This document shows positions 1-6,440 of a stretch of 6,845 bases of DNA, in pieces. The DNA lies in contig CAMLPZ010000232.1 in the NCBI GenBank assembly GCA_946482045.1, positions 1-6,845 of the forward strand, read 5' to 3'. Source of the DNA: an uncultured Asticcacaulis sp. Lineage in GTDB: Bacteria; Pseudomonadota; Alphaproteobacteria; Caulobacterales; Caulobacteraceae. Numbering within the stretch: the stretch's first letter is position 1; each line of letters opens with the position of its first letter. The notes below the pieces were generated by a model. It did no database searches and was not told where the DNA came from. It saw nothing but the letters and a program-made list of their open reading frames with translations. The position numbers and the translations under genes were made by a program.

Positions 1-2108
1 CGTCCGAAGCCGGCACCATCCGTATCATCACCAACAAGCCGACGCGGTCGGGCACATTCGGCCGCTTCGACGTCGAAGCCAATTCGGTCGCCCATGGCGG
101 CACGGGCGGCAAGGTGGAAGGCATGTTCAACACGCCCATCGGCAGCAACGCGGCCCTGCGTCTGGTTGGCTGGGCCCAGCATGACGCCGGCTTCATCGAC
201 AACGTCCCCGGCACGCGCGCCTTCCTGCCGGTTCCGGGCGGGATCGTCGTCGACAATGACGCATTCGTCGAGGACAACTATAACGACAAGGACATTGTCG
301 GCGGCCGCGCGGCCCTGTTGATCGACCTGAACGACAACTGGACGGTCAACGCATCGCTGATCGGCCAGGACGCCAAGCGCAACGGCGCCGGCGGCTTCGA
401 CGAAAGCGTCGGCGATCTCGAGGTCCAGGCCTTCTTCCCGCAGTCGGGCCACGACCGCTTCGCCCAGGCCGCCCTGACGGTCCAGGGCAAGGTCGGTATC
501 TTCGACGTCACCTATGCCGGCGCCTACATGGAGCGCAAGGTCGACACCGAATCCGACTATACCGACTATGCCGAAGCCTATGACCAGCTCTACTCGGGTA
601 ACGGCGGTAACGCCGGCTACTTCTATTTCTACGACAACAACGGCGACATCACCGATCCGCGCCAGTGGATCGTCGCCAAGGACAAGTACACCAAGACCAG
701 CCACGAACTGCGCGTCGCGACACCGGCCGAGAAGCGCCTGCGCTTTGTCGGCGGCCTGTTCTTCCAGCACCAGACCCACGATATCTATCAGGACTACCGC
801 GTTCCCGGCCTGGCCGACGCCGTGTCGGTTAACGGCCATCCGGGTACGCTGTGGCTGACCAAGCAGGAGCGGATCGACCGCGACAGCGCCATCTTCGGCG
901 AACTCAGCTTCGACATTACGCCGGACCTGACGCTTACCGCCGGCGGCCGTGCCTTCTCTTACGACAACTCGTTGATCGGCTTCTTCGGCTTCGGTCGCAA
1001 CCCGGACTTCGCCAATGGCGCGCCGCCCAACGGCGCGGGTGGCTCATCGGGCGCGCGCCGCTGTTTCACCACCGACACAGTTGGCGCCATCAATCCGCGC
1101 GACCCGACCGGCACCTGGATCGCACCTGCTATTGATGGCACGCCTTGCACCAATCTTGGCGTGCAGAATGCCGACAGCTCGGTCAGCCCCAAGCACGCCA
1201 AGGGCGATGGCTTCTCTCCGAAGATCAACCTGACCTGGCGCGCGACGCCGGATACGATGATCTACGGCACCTTTTCCAAGGGCTTCCGTCCGGGCGGCAT
1301 CAACCGCCGCGGCACCATTCCGCCCTATGAGGCCGACTTCCTGACCAATTACGAATTCGGCTGGAAGACCAGCCTGTTCGACAAGTCCATCCGCTTCAAT
1401 GGCGCCATCTTCAGCCAGGACTGGGAGGACTTCCAGTTCTCCTTCCTGGGCGCCAACAGCTTCACCGAGGTGCACAATGGCCCGAACGCCAAGATCAACG
1501 GCATCGAGGCCGACCTGGTGTGGACGGCGACCGAACGCCTGACCATTTCGGCCAGCGGCGCCTATACCGACGCCAAGACAACCGAAAACCTATGCGGATA
1601 CCAGGACGATAACGATCCAACCTGCACGGGCATCGTCACGACCTATGAAACGAAATACGACACCGGCTCGCCGGTCCTGACGCCAACCGACGAGGATAAC
1701 TACGTCGCGGCGCCCAAGGGCACCCGCCTGCCGATCACACCTGAGCTGAAGCTCAGCGCCGTCGCCCGCTATACCTGGGAGATGGACAAGTACACACCCT
1801 ACTGGCAGCTCAAGATCGCCCACCAGTCGGATGCTACGTCCGACATCCGCACCCAGGCGATCGAAGTCGGTACGCAGGCCATCGTCAATCCGGCGGAAAA
1901 GCTCGGCAAGCTGAAGGGCTATACGACGATCGACTTCGCCATTGGCGCGTCATGGGACAGCTGGACGGCGGAACTGTTCCTCAACAACCTGACCGACGAG
2001 CGGGCGCAGCTGGGCCGTTATCAGCAGTGTGGCTCGTGCTATGAGCGCAACTACGTCATCACCAACACGCCGCGCACCCTCGGCGTCCGGTTGGGCTCGA
2101 AGTTCTAA
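1..2108 (+). CDS. TonB-dependent outer-membrane receptor, C-terminal part (5' end outside window)
   Basis: This is a ligand-gated outer-membrane transporter: such receptors import siderophores, vitamins or glycans using energy passed on by TonB-ExbB-ExbD. The frame is open from the left edge (first full codon at base 3), giving 701 residues to TAA 2106-2108; the signal peptide, TonB box and most of the plug are missing. Residues 4-13 (GTIRIITNKP) match the conserved end of the plug domain, and the remaining residues show the alternating, aromatic-rich pattern of a 22-strand barrel. A typical late-barrel block (GTFSKGFRPGGIN) lies around residues 421-433. The protein ends in GVRLGSKF, with the terminal Phe expected for recognition by the BAM assembly machinery. 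Six cysteines fall in three close pairs, 354/382, 531/541 and 676/679, probably in surface loops. The ATG at 114 is internal, not the start. The substrate cannot be told from the sequence. A terminator follows directly, so the gene ends its transcription unit. Confidence 0.95.
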   Translation, partial: SEAGTIRIITNKPTRSGTFGRFDVEANSVAHGGTGGKVEGMFNTPIGSNAALRLVGWAQHDAGFIDNVPGTRAFLPVPGGIVVDNDAFVEDNYNDKDIVGGRAALLIDLNDNWTVNASLIGQDAKRNGAGGFDESVGDLEVQAFFPQSGHDRFAQAALTVQGKVGIFDVTYAGAYMERKVDTESDYTDYAEAYDQLYSGNGGNAGYFYFYDNNGDITDPRQWIVAKDKYTKTSHELRVATPAEKRLRFVGGLFFQHQTHDIYQDYRVPGLADAVSVNGHPGTLWLTKQERIDRDSAIFGELSFDITPDLTLTAGGRAFSYDNSLIGFFGFGRNPDFANGAPPNGAGGSSGARRCFTTDTVGAINPRDPTGTWIAPAIDGTPCTNLGVQNADSSVSPKHAKGDGFSPKINLTWRATPDTMIYGTFSKGFRPGGINRRGTIPPYEADFLTNYEFGWKTSLFDKSIRFNGAIFSQDWEDFQFSFLGANSFTEVHNGPNAKINGIEADLVWTATERLTISASGAYTDAKTTENLCGYQDDNDPTCTGIVTTYETKYDTGSPVLTPTDEDNYVAAPKGTRLPITPELKLSAVARYTWEMDKYTPYWQLKIAHQSDATSDIRTQAIEVGTQAIVNPAEKLGKLKGYTTIDFAIGASWDSWTAELFLNNLTDERAQLGRYQQCGSCYERNYVITNTPRTLGVRLGSKF

Positions 2109-2129
2109 AAGACCTGTATCGTAACATAG

Positions 2130-2163
2130 AAGCGCGGCTCTTCATCGGAGCCGCGCTTTTTTT
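2130..2163 (+). terminator. Intrinsic (Rho-independent) terminator of the TonB receptor gene
   Basis: A perfect 11-bp GC-rich stem (AAGCGCGGCTC at 2130-2140 with GAGCCGCGCTT at 2148-2158) encloses a 7-base loop and runs into a T tract at 2157-2163. It begins 21 bases after the receptor stop codon. It separates the receptor from the downstream regulator gene and argues against read-through between them. Confidence 0.93.
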
Positions 2164-2186
2164 GTGTCATTTTTGTTGTCACAAAA
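2160..2186 (+). promoter_or_regulatory. Tandem TTTTGT-type repeats with an inverted copy; candidate operator
   Basis: TTTTGTGTCA (2160-2169) is repeated as TTTTGTTGTCA (2171-2181), starting 11 bases later, about one helical turn. ACAAAA (2181-2186) is the inverse of TTTTGT, so 2171-2186 is also an inverted repeat with a 4-base centre. The block lies about 80 bases before the regulator start, where an operator would be expected. The first copy overlaps the terminator T tract, so part of the likeness may come from T-richness. Binding by the regulator encoded next door is only a guess. Confidence 0.3.
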
Positions 2187-2190
2187 GACC

Positions 2191-2218
2191 TTTTGAAGCG
2201 GAGGAACATTGGTATATT
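2191..2218 (+). promoter_or_regulatory. Weak candidate promoter for the membrane regulator gene
   Basis: A TATATT hexamer at 2213-2218 resembles a sigma-70 type -10 box. The best -35 at suitable distance is TTTTGA (2191-2196, 16-base spacer), a poor match to TTGACA. Since a terminator ends just upstream and the gene starts at 2264, a promoter is expected in this gap. These hexamers are the best I can see, but they are weak. Confidence 0.25.
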
Positions 2219-2250
2219 CCACGCGTCAATACATCTCATGCCAGGCCGGG

Positions 2251-2266
2251 AAGGGGCGATGCGGTG
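2251..2266 (+). promoter_or_regulatory. Ribosome binding site that decides the GTG start of the regulator
   Basis: AAGGGG at 2251-2256 lies 7 bases before GTG 2264-2266. The reading frame stays open upstream to a TTG at 2162, but that codon lies inside the T tract of the preceding terminator and the extra 34 residues do not resemble part of a DNA-binding domain. The out-of-frame ATG at 2259 meets a stop after seven codons. Confidence 0.7.
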
Positions 2267-3580
2267 TCAACCAGTCGGTTAGATGGGTGGAAGTCCATCG
2301 GCGCGCATTTCGGGCGCGACCGCACAACCGTCATGCGCTGGGCGCGTGAACGCGGCCTGCCCGTCAAGCGCATTCCGGGCGGCAAGACCGGTACCGTCTA
2401 TGCCATTAAGGAAGAGCTCGACCGCTGGGCCGCCAGCCAGTCCAATCTGGACGACGAGACGGCAAAGACGGCGGCCGCACCGGCCAGCTTTCGCACAAAT
2501 TCGCGGCAGCTGTGGATCGGGGGCGCCGCAGCCGGCGTGATCTTGGCGGGCACCATCACCTCAATTATGCTATGGGATCGTACCGCGCCATCACGCGCCC
2601 CTCTGCCGTCCGACCCGGCGGTCAGCGCCGCCTATCTGAAGGCGCGCGACGACTGGGCAAGGCGCACACCCGACACGCTCAACGCCGCCATCGCCGGTTT
2701 CGAGCTGACCACCCGCAGCGATCCGAACTTTGCGCCTGGCTGGTCAGGCCTGGCCGACGCCTATCTGCTGTCGCGGGAATTCGGCGCCATGTCTGATGGC
2801 GATGCCTTCCCAAAGGCCAAGGCTGCCGCTCAACGCGCCCTGACGCTCGACCCAAACCTCCCCGGCGCGCACCGGGCACTGGGCTTCATCCTCTACTGGT
2901 GGGAAGGCAAGCCCGCCGAAGCCGGCCGAGCCTTCCGCCGGGCGCTGGAACTCGATCCGTCGTCTGCGCAGTCGCACTTCTGGTACGGCAACATCCTGGT
3001 CGACAACGGCCAGCATGTCGCCGCGCAAAAGGAGCTCAACGCCGCCCGCCTGATCGAGCCCGGATCGGTCGCCATCCAGACGGACCTCGCTTGGGCGCGC
3101 TGGTCGGCCGGCGATACGGACGGCGCGCGAACGGCCATGACCGACCTGGTGCGTAGCCATCCCGATTTCGCCACCCTGCACGACTGCCTGTCGGTCATCG
3201 CTCTGGCCGATGGCGACTATGTCGGCTACGTCCAGAATTTGAGCGAATATGCCCGCCTCAGGGAGGACAGCGGCCTGATCCGGCATACGGCGGAGCTGCG
3301 CCAAGCGCTGAAATCCGGGGCCGCCGACGTTCAGCGTGTACTGATGACGGCGTCCATGGAGGAGATAAAGGCGGGGACGCGCCGAACCCATCTGTGGCCC
3401 ATATTTCTGGCCTCGGTGGCGCAGGACCGGCAGCAGACCCTGACCCTGCTGAAAGCCGCCGACCAACGCGGCGAGGTCTGGGGACAGGCCGGCATCACGG
3501 CGCGCATACTGCAGCTTTGGATGGGCGATGCTGAGATCAGCCAGTTGGTCCGGCGCCGCAAGGCGGCCTCGGTCCTCTGA
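2264..3580 (+). CDS. Transmembrane transcriptional regulator: HTH domain, one membrane helix, TPR domain
   Basis: The 438-residue protein looks like a one-component regulator built on the ToxR/CadC plan, with a DNA-binding head in the cytoplasm and a sensing part outside the inner membrane. Residues 6-55 form a helix-turn-helix module (LDGWKSIGAHFGRDRTTVMR, then GLPVKRIP and a YAIKEELDRW end). From memory this type is frequent in acidobacterial proteins, also ahead of membrane helices and TPR or propeller domains. Residues 83-103 are a single hydrophobic segment; Arg77 and Arg81 on its N-terminal side favour N-in topology. Residues 120-300 hold about four TPR units, with typical helix ends ALTLDP (192-197), ALELDP (227-232) and ARLIEP (261-266). 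Residues 300-438 continue as helix-rich sequence without a clear repeat. There is no kinase or receiver domain. Targets are unknown; the flanking receptor, the downstream secretin cluster or its own promoter are candidates. The GTG start is chosen by its ribosome binding site. Confidence 0.85.
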   Translation: MSTSRLDGWKSIGAHFGRDRTTVMRWARERGLPVKRIPGGKTGTVYAIKEELDRWAASQSNLDDETAKTAAAPASFRTNSRQLWIGGAAAGVILAGTITSIMLWDRTAPSRAPLPSDPAVSAAYLKARDDWARRTPDTLNAAIAGFELTTRSDPNFAPGWSGLADAYLLSREFGAMSDGDAFPKAKAAAQRALTLDPNLPGAHRALGFILYWWEGKPAEAGRAFRRALELDPSSAQSHFWYGNILVDNGQHVAAQKELNAARLIEPGSVAIQTDLAWARWSAGDTDGARTAMTDLVRSHPDFATLHDCLSVIALADGDYVGYVQNLSEYARLREDSGLIRHTAELRQALKSGAADVQRVLMTASMEEIKAGTRRTHLWPIFLASVAQDRQQTLTLLKAADQRGEVWGQAGITARILQLWMGDAEISQLVRRRKAASVL

Positions 3581-3593
3581 TCCGCCGCTTTTT
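3560..3593 (+). terminator. Weak terminator-like stem overlapping the end of the regulator gene
   Basis: GCGGC (3563-3567) pairs with GCCGC (3584-3588). The stem can extend through AAG/TTT to about 8 bp with one G-U pair, followed by a run of five Ts at 3589-3593. The 16-base loop is long and most of the T run would be used in the stem, so termination is probably inefficient. The regulator stop codon lies in the loop. Partial read-through into the secretin cluster is possible. Confidence 0.25.
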
Positions 3594-3634
3594 GCAACCG
3601 GCCCGGGGCAACCACAAACCCCTGTTTGCAACAG
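3591..3634 (+). promoter_or_regulatory. GCAAC repeats and 13-bp inverted repeat before the secretin cluster
   Basis: GCAAC occurs at 3594-3598, 3608-3612 and 3628-3632; the first and last sit in a longer shared TTTGCAAC (3591-3598, 3625-3632). The last copy is the centre of an inverted repeat, CTGTT-TGC-AACAG (3622-3634). The site is 78 bases before the first gene of the cluster. A TATAAC hexamer at 3683-3688 could be a -10 box, but no convincing -35 precedes it. No regulator can be named from this pattern. Confidence 0.3.
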
Positions 3635-3711
3635 ATTACAACATGGCCATGACGGCACGAAAGGCTCACTTTTCCAGGGACTTATAACCCAGGACCGTGG
3701 AGCCGCCGTAT

Positions 3712-4284
3712 ATGGCCCATCCCACCCGCAGACTAACGCTAAAGGCGCTGATTGGCGCCACAGCCGCCGCGCCGTTCGCGTCCGGGGCAGCCGGCGCGCC
3801 GCGCTTCACGCCCTATCCGAACGTCAAGGCAGCGCTTATGGCGCGCCAGACCGGACTGTTCAAAATCGCCAGCCTGGGCGCCATTGAAATCATCCTCCTC
3901 TGCGTCAACGGCGCCGCGATCGATGTCCATGCCCGCCGCAACGGTATCTATCAACCGAAGGACGCTTCCCGCTCACACAGCCCGAAAGCGATGGCGCCGG
4001 TCGATTTCAACCGGCTCATCACCGCTGCCGGAGGGCTGAATACAGACGTCAACGGCAGCCCGCACCAAGCCGGCTTCTACGCACTTTACAACCGTCTCGC
4101 TGCCGCTCCCACGATTGACGCGTTCGGTGTGGTGCCCGTCGCCGGCGAGGTGGGTCAGCGCCTTGGTTTTTCCACCGACCCGTTCTTCGCCGGCTGGACC
4201 TTTGTCTATGACGCCCGCCCCGGCACCCTAACGTTCACCGCCGGAGATCTCCGCGCTCACTGGATTTTGGAGGGACATCCATGA
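3712..4284 (+). CDS. Small exported protein with twin-arginine-like signal, first gene of secretin cluster
   Basis: The product is a 190-residue protein of no family I recognise. It begins with T-R-R-L-T-L-K at residues 5-11, close to the Tat consensus S/T-R-R-x-F-L-K but with Thr in place of Phe. A short hydrophobic stretch and an AASGAAGA-type Ala/Gly region follow, with likely cleavage near residues 25-28. This suggests export through Tat, perhaps folded, but Sec export is not excluded. A second hydrophobic stretch (about 52-70, ending in LLCVNGAAIDV) could be a buried strand or a membrane segment. Cys64 is the only cysteine. The rest is mixed, with GWTFVYDARPGTLTF near the C-terminus looking like beta strands. 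The ATG at 3712 is preferred (GGAG ten bases upstream); a GTG at 3697 would add five residues before the signal. The stop codon overlaps the start of the secretin gene by ATGA, which implies coupled translation and a shared task. Confidence 0.75.
   Translation: MAHPTRRLTLKALIGATAAAPFASGAAGAPRFTPYPNVKAALMARQTGLFKIASLGAIEIILLCVNGAAIDVHARRNGIYQPKDASRSHSPKAMAPVDFNRLITAAGGLNTDVNGSPHQAGFYALYNRLAAAPTIDAFGVVPVAGEVGQRLGFSTDPFFAGWTFVYDARPGTLTFTAGDLRAHWILEGHP
4269..4284 (+). promoter_or_regulatory. Ribosome binding site and ATGA overlap coupling the Tat-type protein to the secretin
   Basis: GGAGGG at 4269-4274 lies six bases before ATG 4281. The start codon overlaps the TGA (4282-4284) of the upstream gene as ATGA. 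The strong site inside the upstream coding end and the overlap fix the secretin start and suggest termination-reinitiation that keeps the two products in proportion. Confidence 0.85.
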
Positions 4285-5891
4285 CCAAGATTTCACCTGT
4301 ACTGGCCTGCACCCTGCTGCTGGCCGGATTATCGGCCTGCGCCACAACCGGGGCCGGGCCTCACGCCACAGTGCCGGATACAGGGCTGAGCACTGCCGCT
4401 CGGGCCCTACTGGCGGGCGACACGGAAAAGGCGGTGCGCGGCTTCGGTGACGCGGCGGCGCGCAATCCGTCCGATGCCAATCGCCAGACCCTTCTGGCCC
4501 TCGCCTCGCAGCAGGCCGCTGGCGGCGATCCCGGCGCCCAGGACATTGCCGCCGCCGGCTACGATATGGCGCTGCGCAGTTCGCAAAACGCCTACTGGGC
4601 AGCGGTCCTGGCCGGCAAGGCGGCGCACGATCGCGGCCGCTACGTCCAGGCGCAAAGCTATTTTGCCCGCGCCGTGCTGGCACGCCCCGACGATCATCGC
4701 GCGCTGCTGGCTTTGGCCATCTCGGCCTATCTGGCCGGCGATCCGCAACTGGCGTCCTTGAGCGCTGCACGCGCCGCACAATCGGGTAACGCCACCTTGC
4801 GCAAGGACGCGCTGAAAATCAGCGCCCTGGCCCTTGCCGCCAGCGGCCGCGATGGCGAAGCCCACACGGTCCTCTCCGAGTTCCAAACCCTGGCCCCCAA
4901 TGAGGCGCCGACCATCCTCACTCGCGTCAACGAACTGATCCGCACCGGCGGCGCCGAGGCCGCAGCCGCTCCGGTGGAACCTACGGCGCCATCTACACCC
5001 GATCAGGTCTCCGTCGACGTCGCCATAATCCTGTCCCAGACCTCACAGCGCGACAGTATCGGGCTCAACCTGCTCGATGGCCTGCAGGCGCAATACGGCT
5101 TCCGCGAGGAAACGGTCGATAGCGGCGGCGGCAATATCGCGCGCACGGTGACCCAGGCGATTACCATTCCGCAGCTGACCTATAATCTCAATCTGTTCAA
5201 CCGCTTCGGCCAGTACTATCAGGTCGTCGCCCGGCCGATGCTGAGCGCCTATCGCGGCGAGCCCGCGGACTTCTTCGTCGGCCGCTCGGCCAAGGTCGCC
5301 GTTACGGGTATCAACTTCTCGCAACTGGAATCGATCGACATCGGCACCAATATCAAGGTGACGCCGCTTGACATCACGCCGGAACGCAGCCGGCTGAAGA
5401 TCGAGGTGACGCGCTCCTTTCTGTCGGGCGAACCGGCGGGTAACTTCAATGAATCGGTCAACACTTGGCGCCAGACGGTATCAACGACCGTCGAGGTCGA
5501 CTTCGGCAAGACGCTGATCCTGTCGGGCCTGTCCGAAAGCGTGCGCGACTCAAGCGCAACCAAGACACCGGTCATCGGTAATGCGCCAGTTGTCGGCTCG
5601 CTGTTTAACCGCCGCATCACCACCGATAAACGCGACGCCGTGCTGATCCTAGTGACGCCGTCGCCCGTCACCTCGTTCGATGCCCGGCCATGGGCGCGCC
5701 CTGCCGATGTCGAACGCCTGATCAGCCTGTGGAGCACGGTCGTCGCCCCCGGCAGCGATGCCGCCACCATTACCCAGCAGCTGGAACACGCCCGCCTGTT
5801 CACGCGCGGCCGCAAGGATGATGCCCGCCTCACCTGGCCCAGCCTGCCGCGCGACCAGGGCGAAATCGTCAAGGATTTGCTTATTCCGTAA
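4281..5891 (+). CDS. Lipid-anchored secretin with N-terminal TPR-like helices (outer-membrane channel)
   Basis: This 536-residue protein is predicted to form a multimeric outer-membrane channel, as in type II/III secretion, type IV pili and Tad systems. Residues 1-20 are a lipoprotein signal ending in the lipobox LSAC; Cys20 would be lipidated, and Ala at +2 fits outer-membrane sorting. Residues 35-225 are Ala-rich helical pairs of TPR type (for example RYVQAQSYFARAVLARPDD, 120-138). A Pro/Ala linker (229-241) leads to the secretin domain at about 243-464. This contains VVARPMLSAYRGEPADFFVG (315-334), then the family signature TPVIGNAPVVGSLFNRR (429-445) and an LILVTP strand end. From memory this block most resembles CpaC/RcpA-type secretins. 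No N0-N3 or BON domain is apparent. A 72-residue tail follows the barrel. The self-lipidated form recalls liposecretins such as HxcQ, which need no separate pilotin. No ATPase, pilin or platform gene is in view, so the system it serves is unknown. Confidence 0.93.
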   Translation: MTKISPVLACTLLLAGLSACATTGAGPHATVPDTGLSTAARALLAGDTEKAVRGFGDAAARNPSDANRQTLLALASQQAAGGDPGAQDIAAAGYDMALRSSQNAYWAAVLAGKAAHDRGRYVQAQSYFARAVLARPDDHRALLALAISAYLAGDPQLASLSAARAAQSGNATLRKDALKISALALAASGRDGEAHTVLSEFQTLAPNEAPTILTRVNELIRTGGAEAAAAPVEPTAPSTPDQVSVDVAIILSQTSQRDSIGLNLLDGLQAQYGFREETVDSGGGNIARTVTQAITIPQLTYNLNLFNRFGQYYQVVARPMLSAYRGEPADFFVGRSAKVAVTGINFSQLESIDIGTNIKVTPLDITPERSRLKIEVTRSFLSGEPAGNFNESVNTWRQTVSTTVEVDFGKTLILSGLSESVRDSSATKTPVIGNAPVVGSLFNRRITTDKRDAVLILVTPSPVTSFDARPWARPADVERLISLWSTVVAPGSDAATITQQLEHARLFTRGRKDDARLTWPSLPRDQGEIVKDLLIP

Positions 5892-5917
5892 TTCCTGAAA
5901 ATATGAAAGGTGATGTC

Positions 5918-6412
5918 ATGCGTAAAGTGCTTGTTGTACCGGCCATTCTGTCCACCTTGTTGCCGCTGAGCCTGCTGCAAAACGCGCCGGCCGAGGCCAA
6001 GCAGGACTGCGTTGCCGTCATGCAGTTGGTCGGCGTTCCCGCCGATGTTGCCGCCGCCTCCGACGAAAGTGAAGGGGACGAGGATGGCGATGGAGATGTC
6101 TGGGTCAACCAGGGCGGCGGCCGGATGATCGGCTTTATCGACTGCAAGAAGATGCCGGGCGCCAAGAATGGCGACACCTACACTCAAAATTACGACACCG
6201 GCAAAACGCGCAAGACCGGCAATGACCTGCACACCGCGCTGATCGGCGTCGACCTGCGCAGCCGCAGCACCGCCAGTTCGTCGCGGTCGGGTTCCAGCTC
6301 AAGCTCATCCAGCCAAACCGGCGCCAGCCGCCCCGCCACTTCGGGCAGCGACGACGGCGCGGCCCCCACCGTGCCGGGCAAGAAGCGCGCCCCCGTCAAG
6401 GCCACGCAATAG
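5918..6412 (+). CDS. Small secreted protein with acidic segment and serine-rich tail
   Basis: The 164-residue product is not recognised. Residues 1-27 form a Sec signal peptide (RK, hydrophobic core, NAPAEA end). The mature part has two cysteines (31 and 76), which may form a disulfide around a compact domain of about 50 residues. Between them lies an acidic run (49-60) containing D-E-D-G-D-G-D at 54-60; this fits the DxDxDG start of calcium-binding loops, but the usual acidic residue at loop position 12 is Gln65. Residues 115-132 are serine-rich with seven consecutive Ser (126-132), followed by a Pro/Lys/Arg-rich basic end (PGKKRAPVKATQ). Such a tail suggests a flexible spacer or an attachment to cell wall or polysaccharide. 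ATG 5918 is chosen because AAGG (5907-5910) lies seven bases upstream; an in-frame ATG at 5903 lacks such a site. It starts 26 bases after the secretin stop, so the two genes are probably co-transcribed. It could be cargo or an accessory part of the channel. Confidence 0.8.
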   Translation: MRKVLVVPAILSTLLPLSLLQNAPAEAKQDCVAVMQLVGVPADVAAASDESEGDEDGDGDVWVNQGGGRMIGFIDCKKMPGAKNGDTYTQNYDTGKTRKTGNDLHTALIGVDLRSRSTASSSRSGSSSSSSSQTGASRPATSGSDDGAAPTVPGKKRAPVKATQ

Positions 6413-6440
6413 TCCTTCAAATCTCAACAAGGAGATGATC

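Noticed and set aside
114..2108. ATG at 114 as the true start of the TonB receptor
   Set aside because: The frame is open upstream to the edge and encodes the conserved end of the plug domain there, so this Met is internal.
2744..3658. 304-codon open frame on the minus strand
   Set aside because: It lies opposite the regulator gene, which has clear HTH, membrane and TPR features. Its translation is Arg/Gly/Ala-rich with no domain, as expected for the complement of GC-rich coding DNA.
3643..3687. 14-codon ATG frame (MAMTARKAHFSRDL) in the intergenic region, a possible leader peptide
   Set aside because: There is no Shine-Dalgarno sequence upstream, no run of one amino acid and no attenuator hairpin after it.
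3528..3887. 119-codon plus-strand frame bridging the regulator end and the next gene
   Set aside because: It overlaps both genes out of frame, has no good ribosome binding site, and its sequence shows no domain. The Tat-type signal supports the other frame.
4228..4779. 183-codon minus-strand frame across the Tat-protein/secretin junction
   Set aside because: The product is an Arg/Pro-rich low-complexity chain, typical of a shadow frame, and it spans two coupled plus-strand genes.
5249..6232. 327-codon open frame on the minus strand
   Set aside because: It crosses the secretin domain, the gap and the next gene antisense. Three lines of evidence support the plus strand there (secretin signature, ribosome binding sites, signal peptide); none supports this frame.
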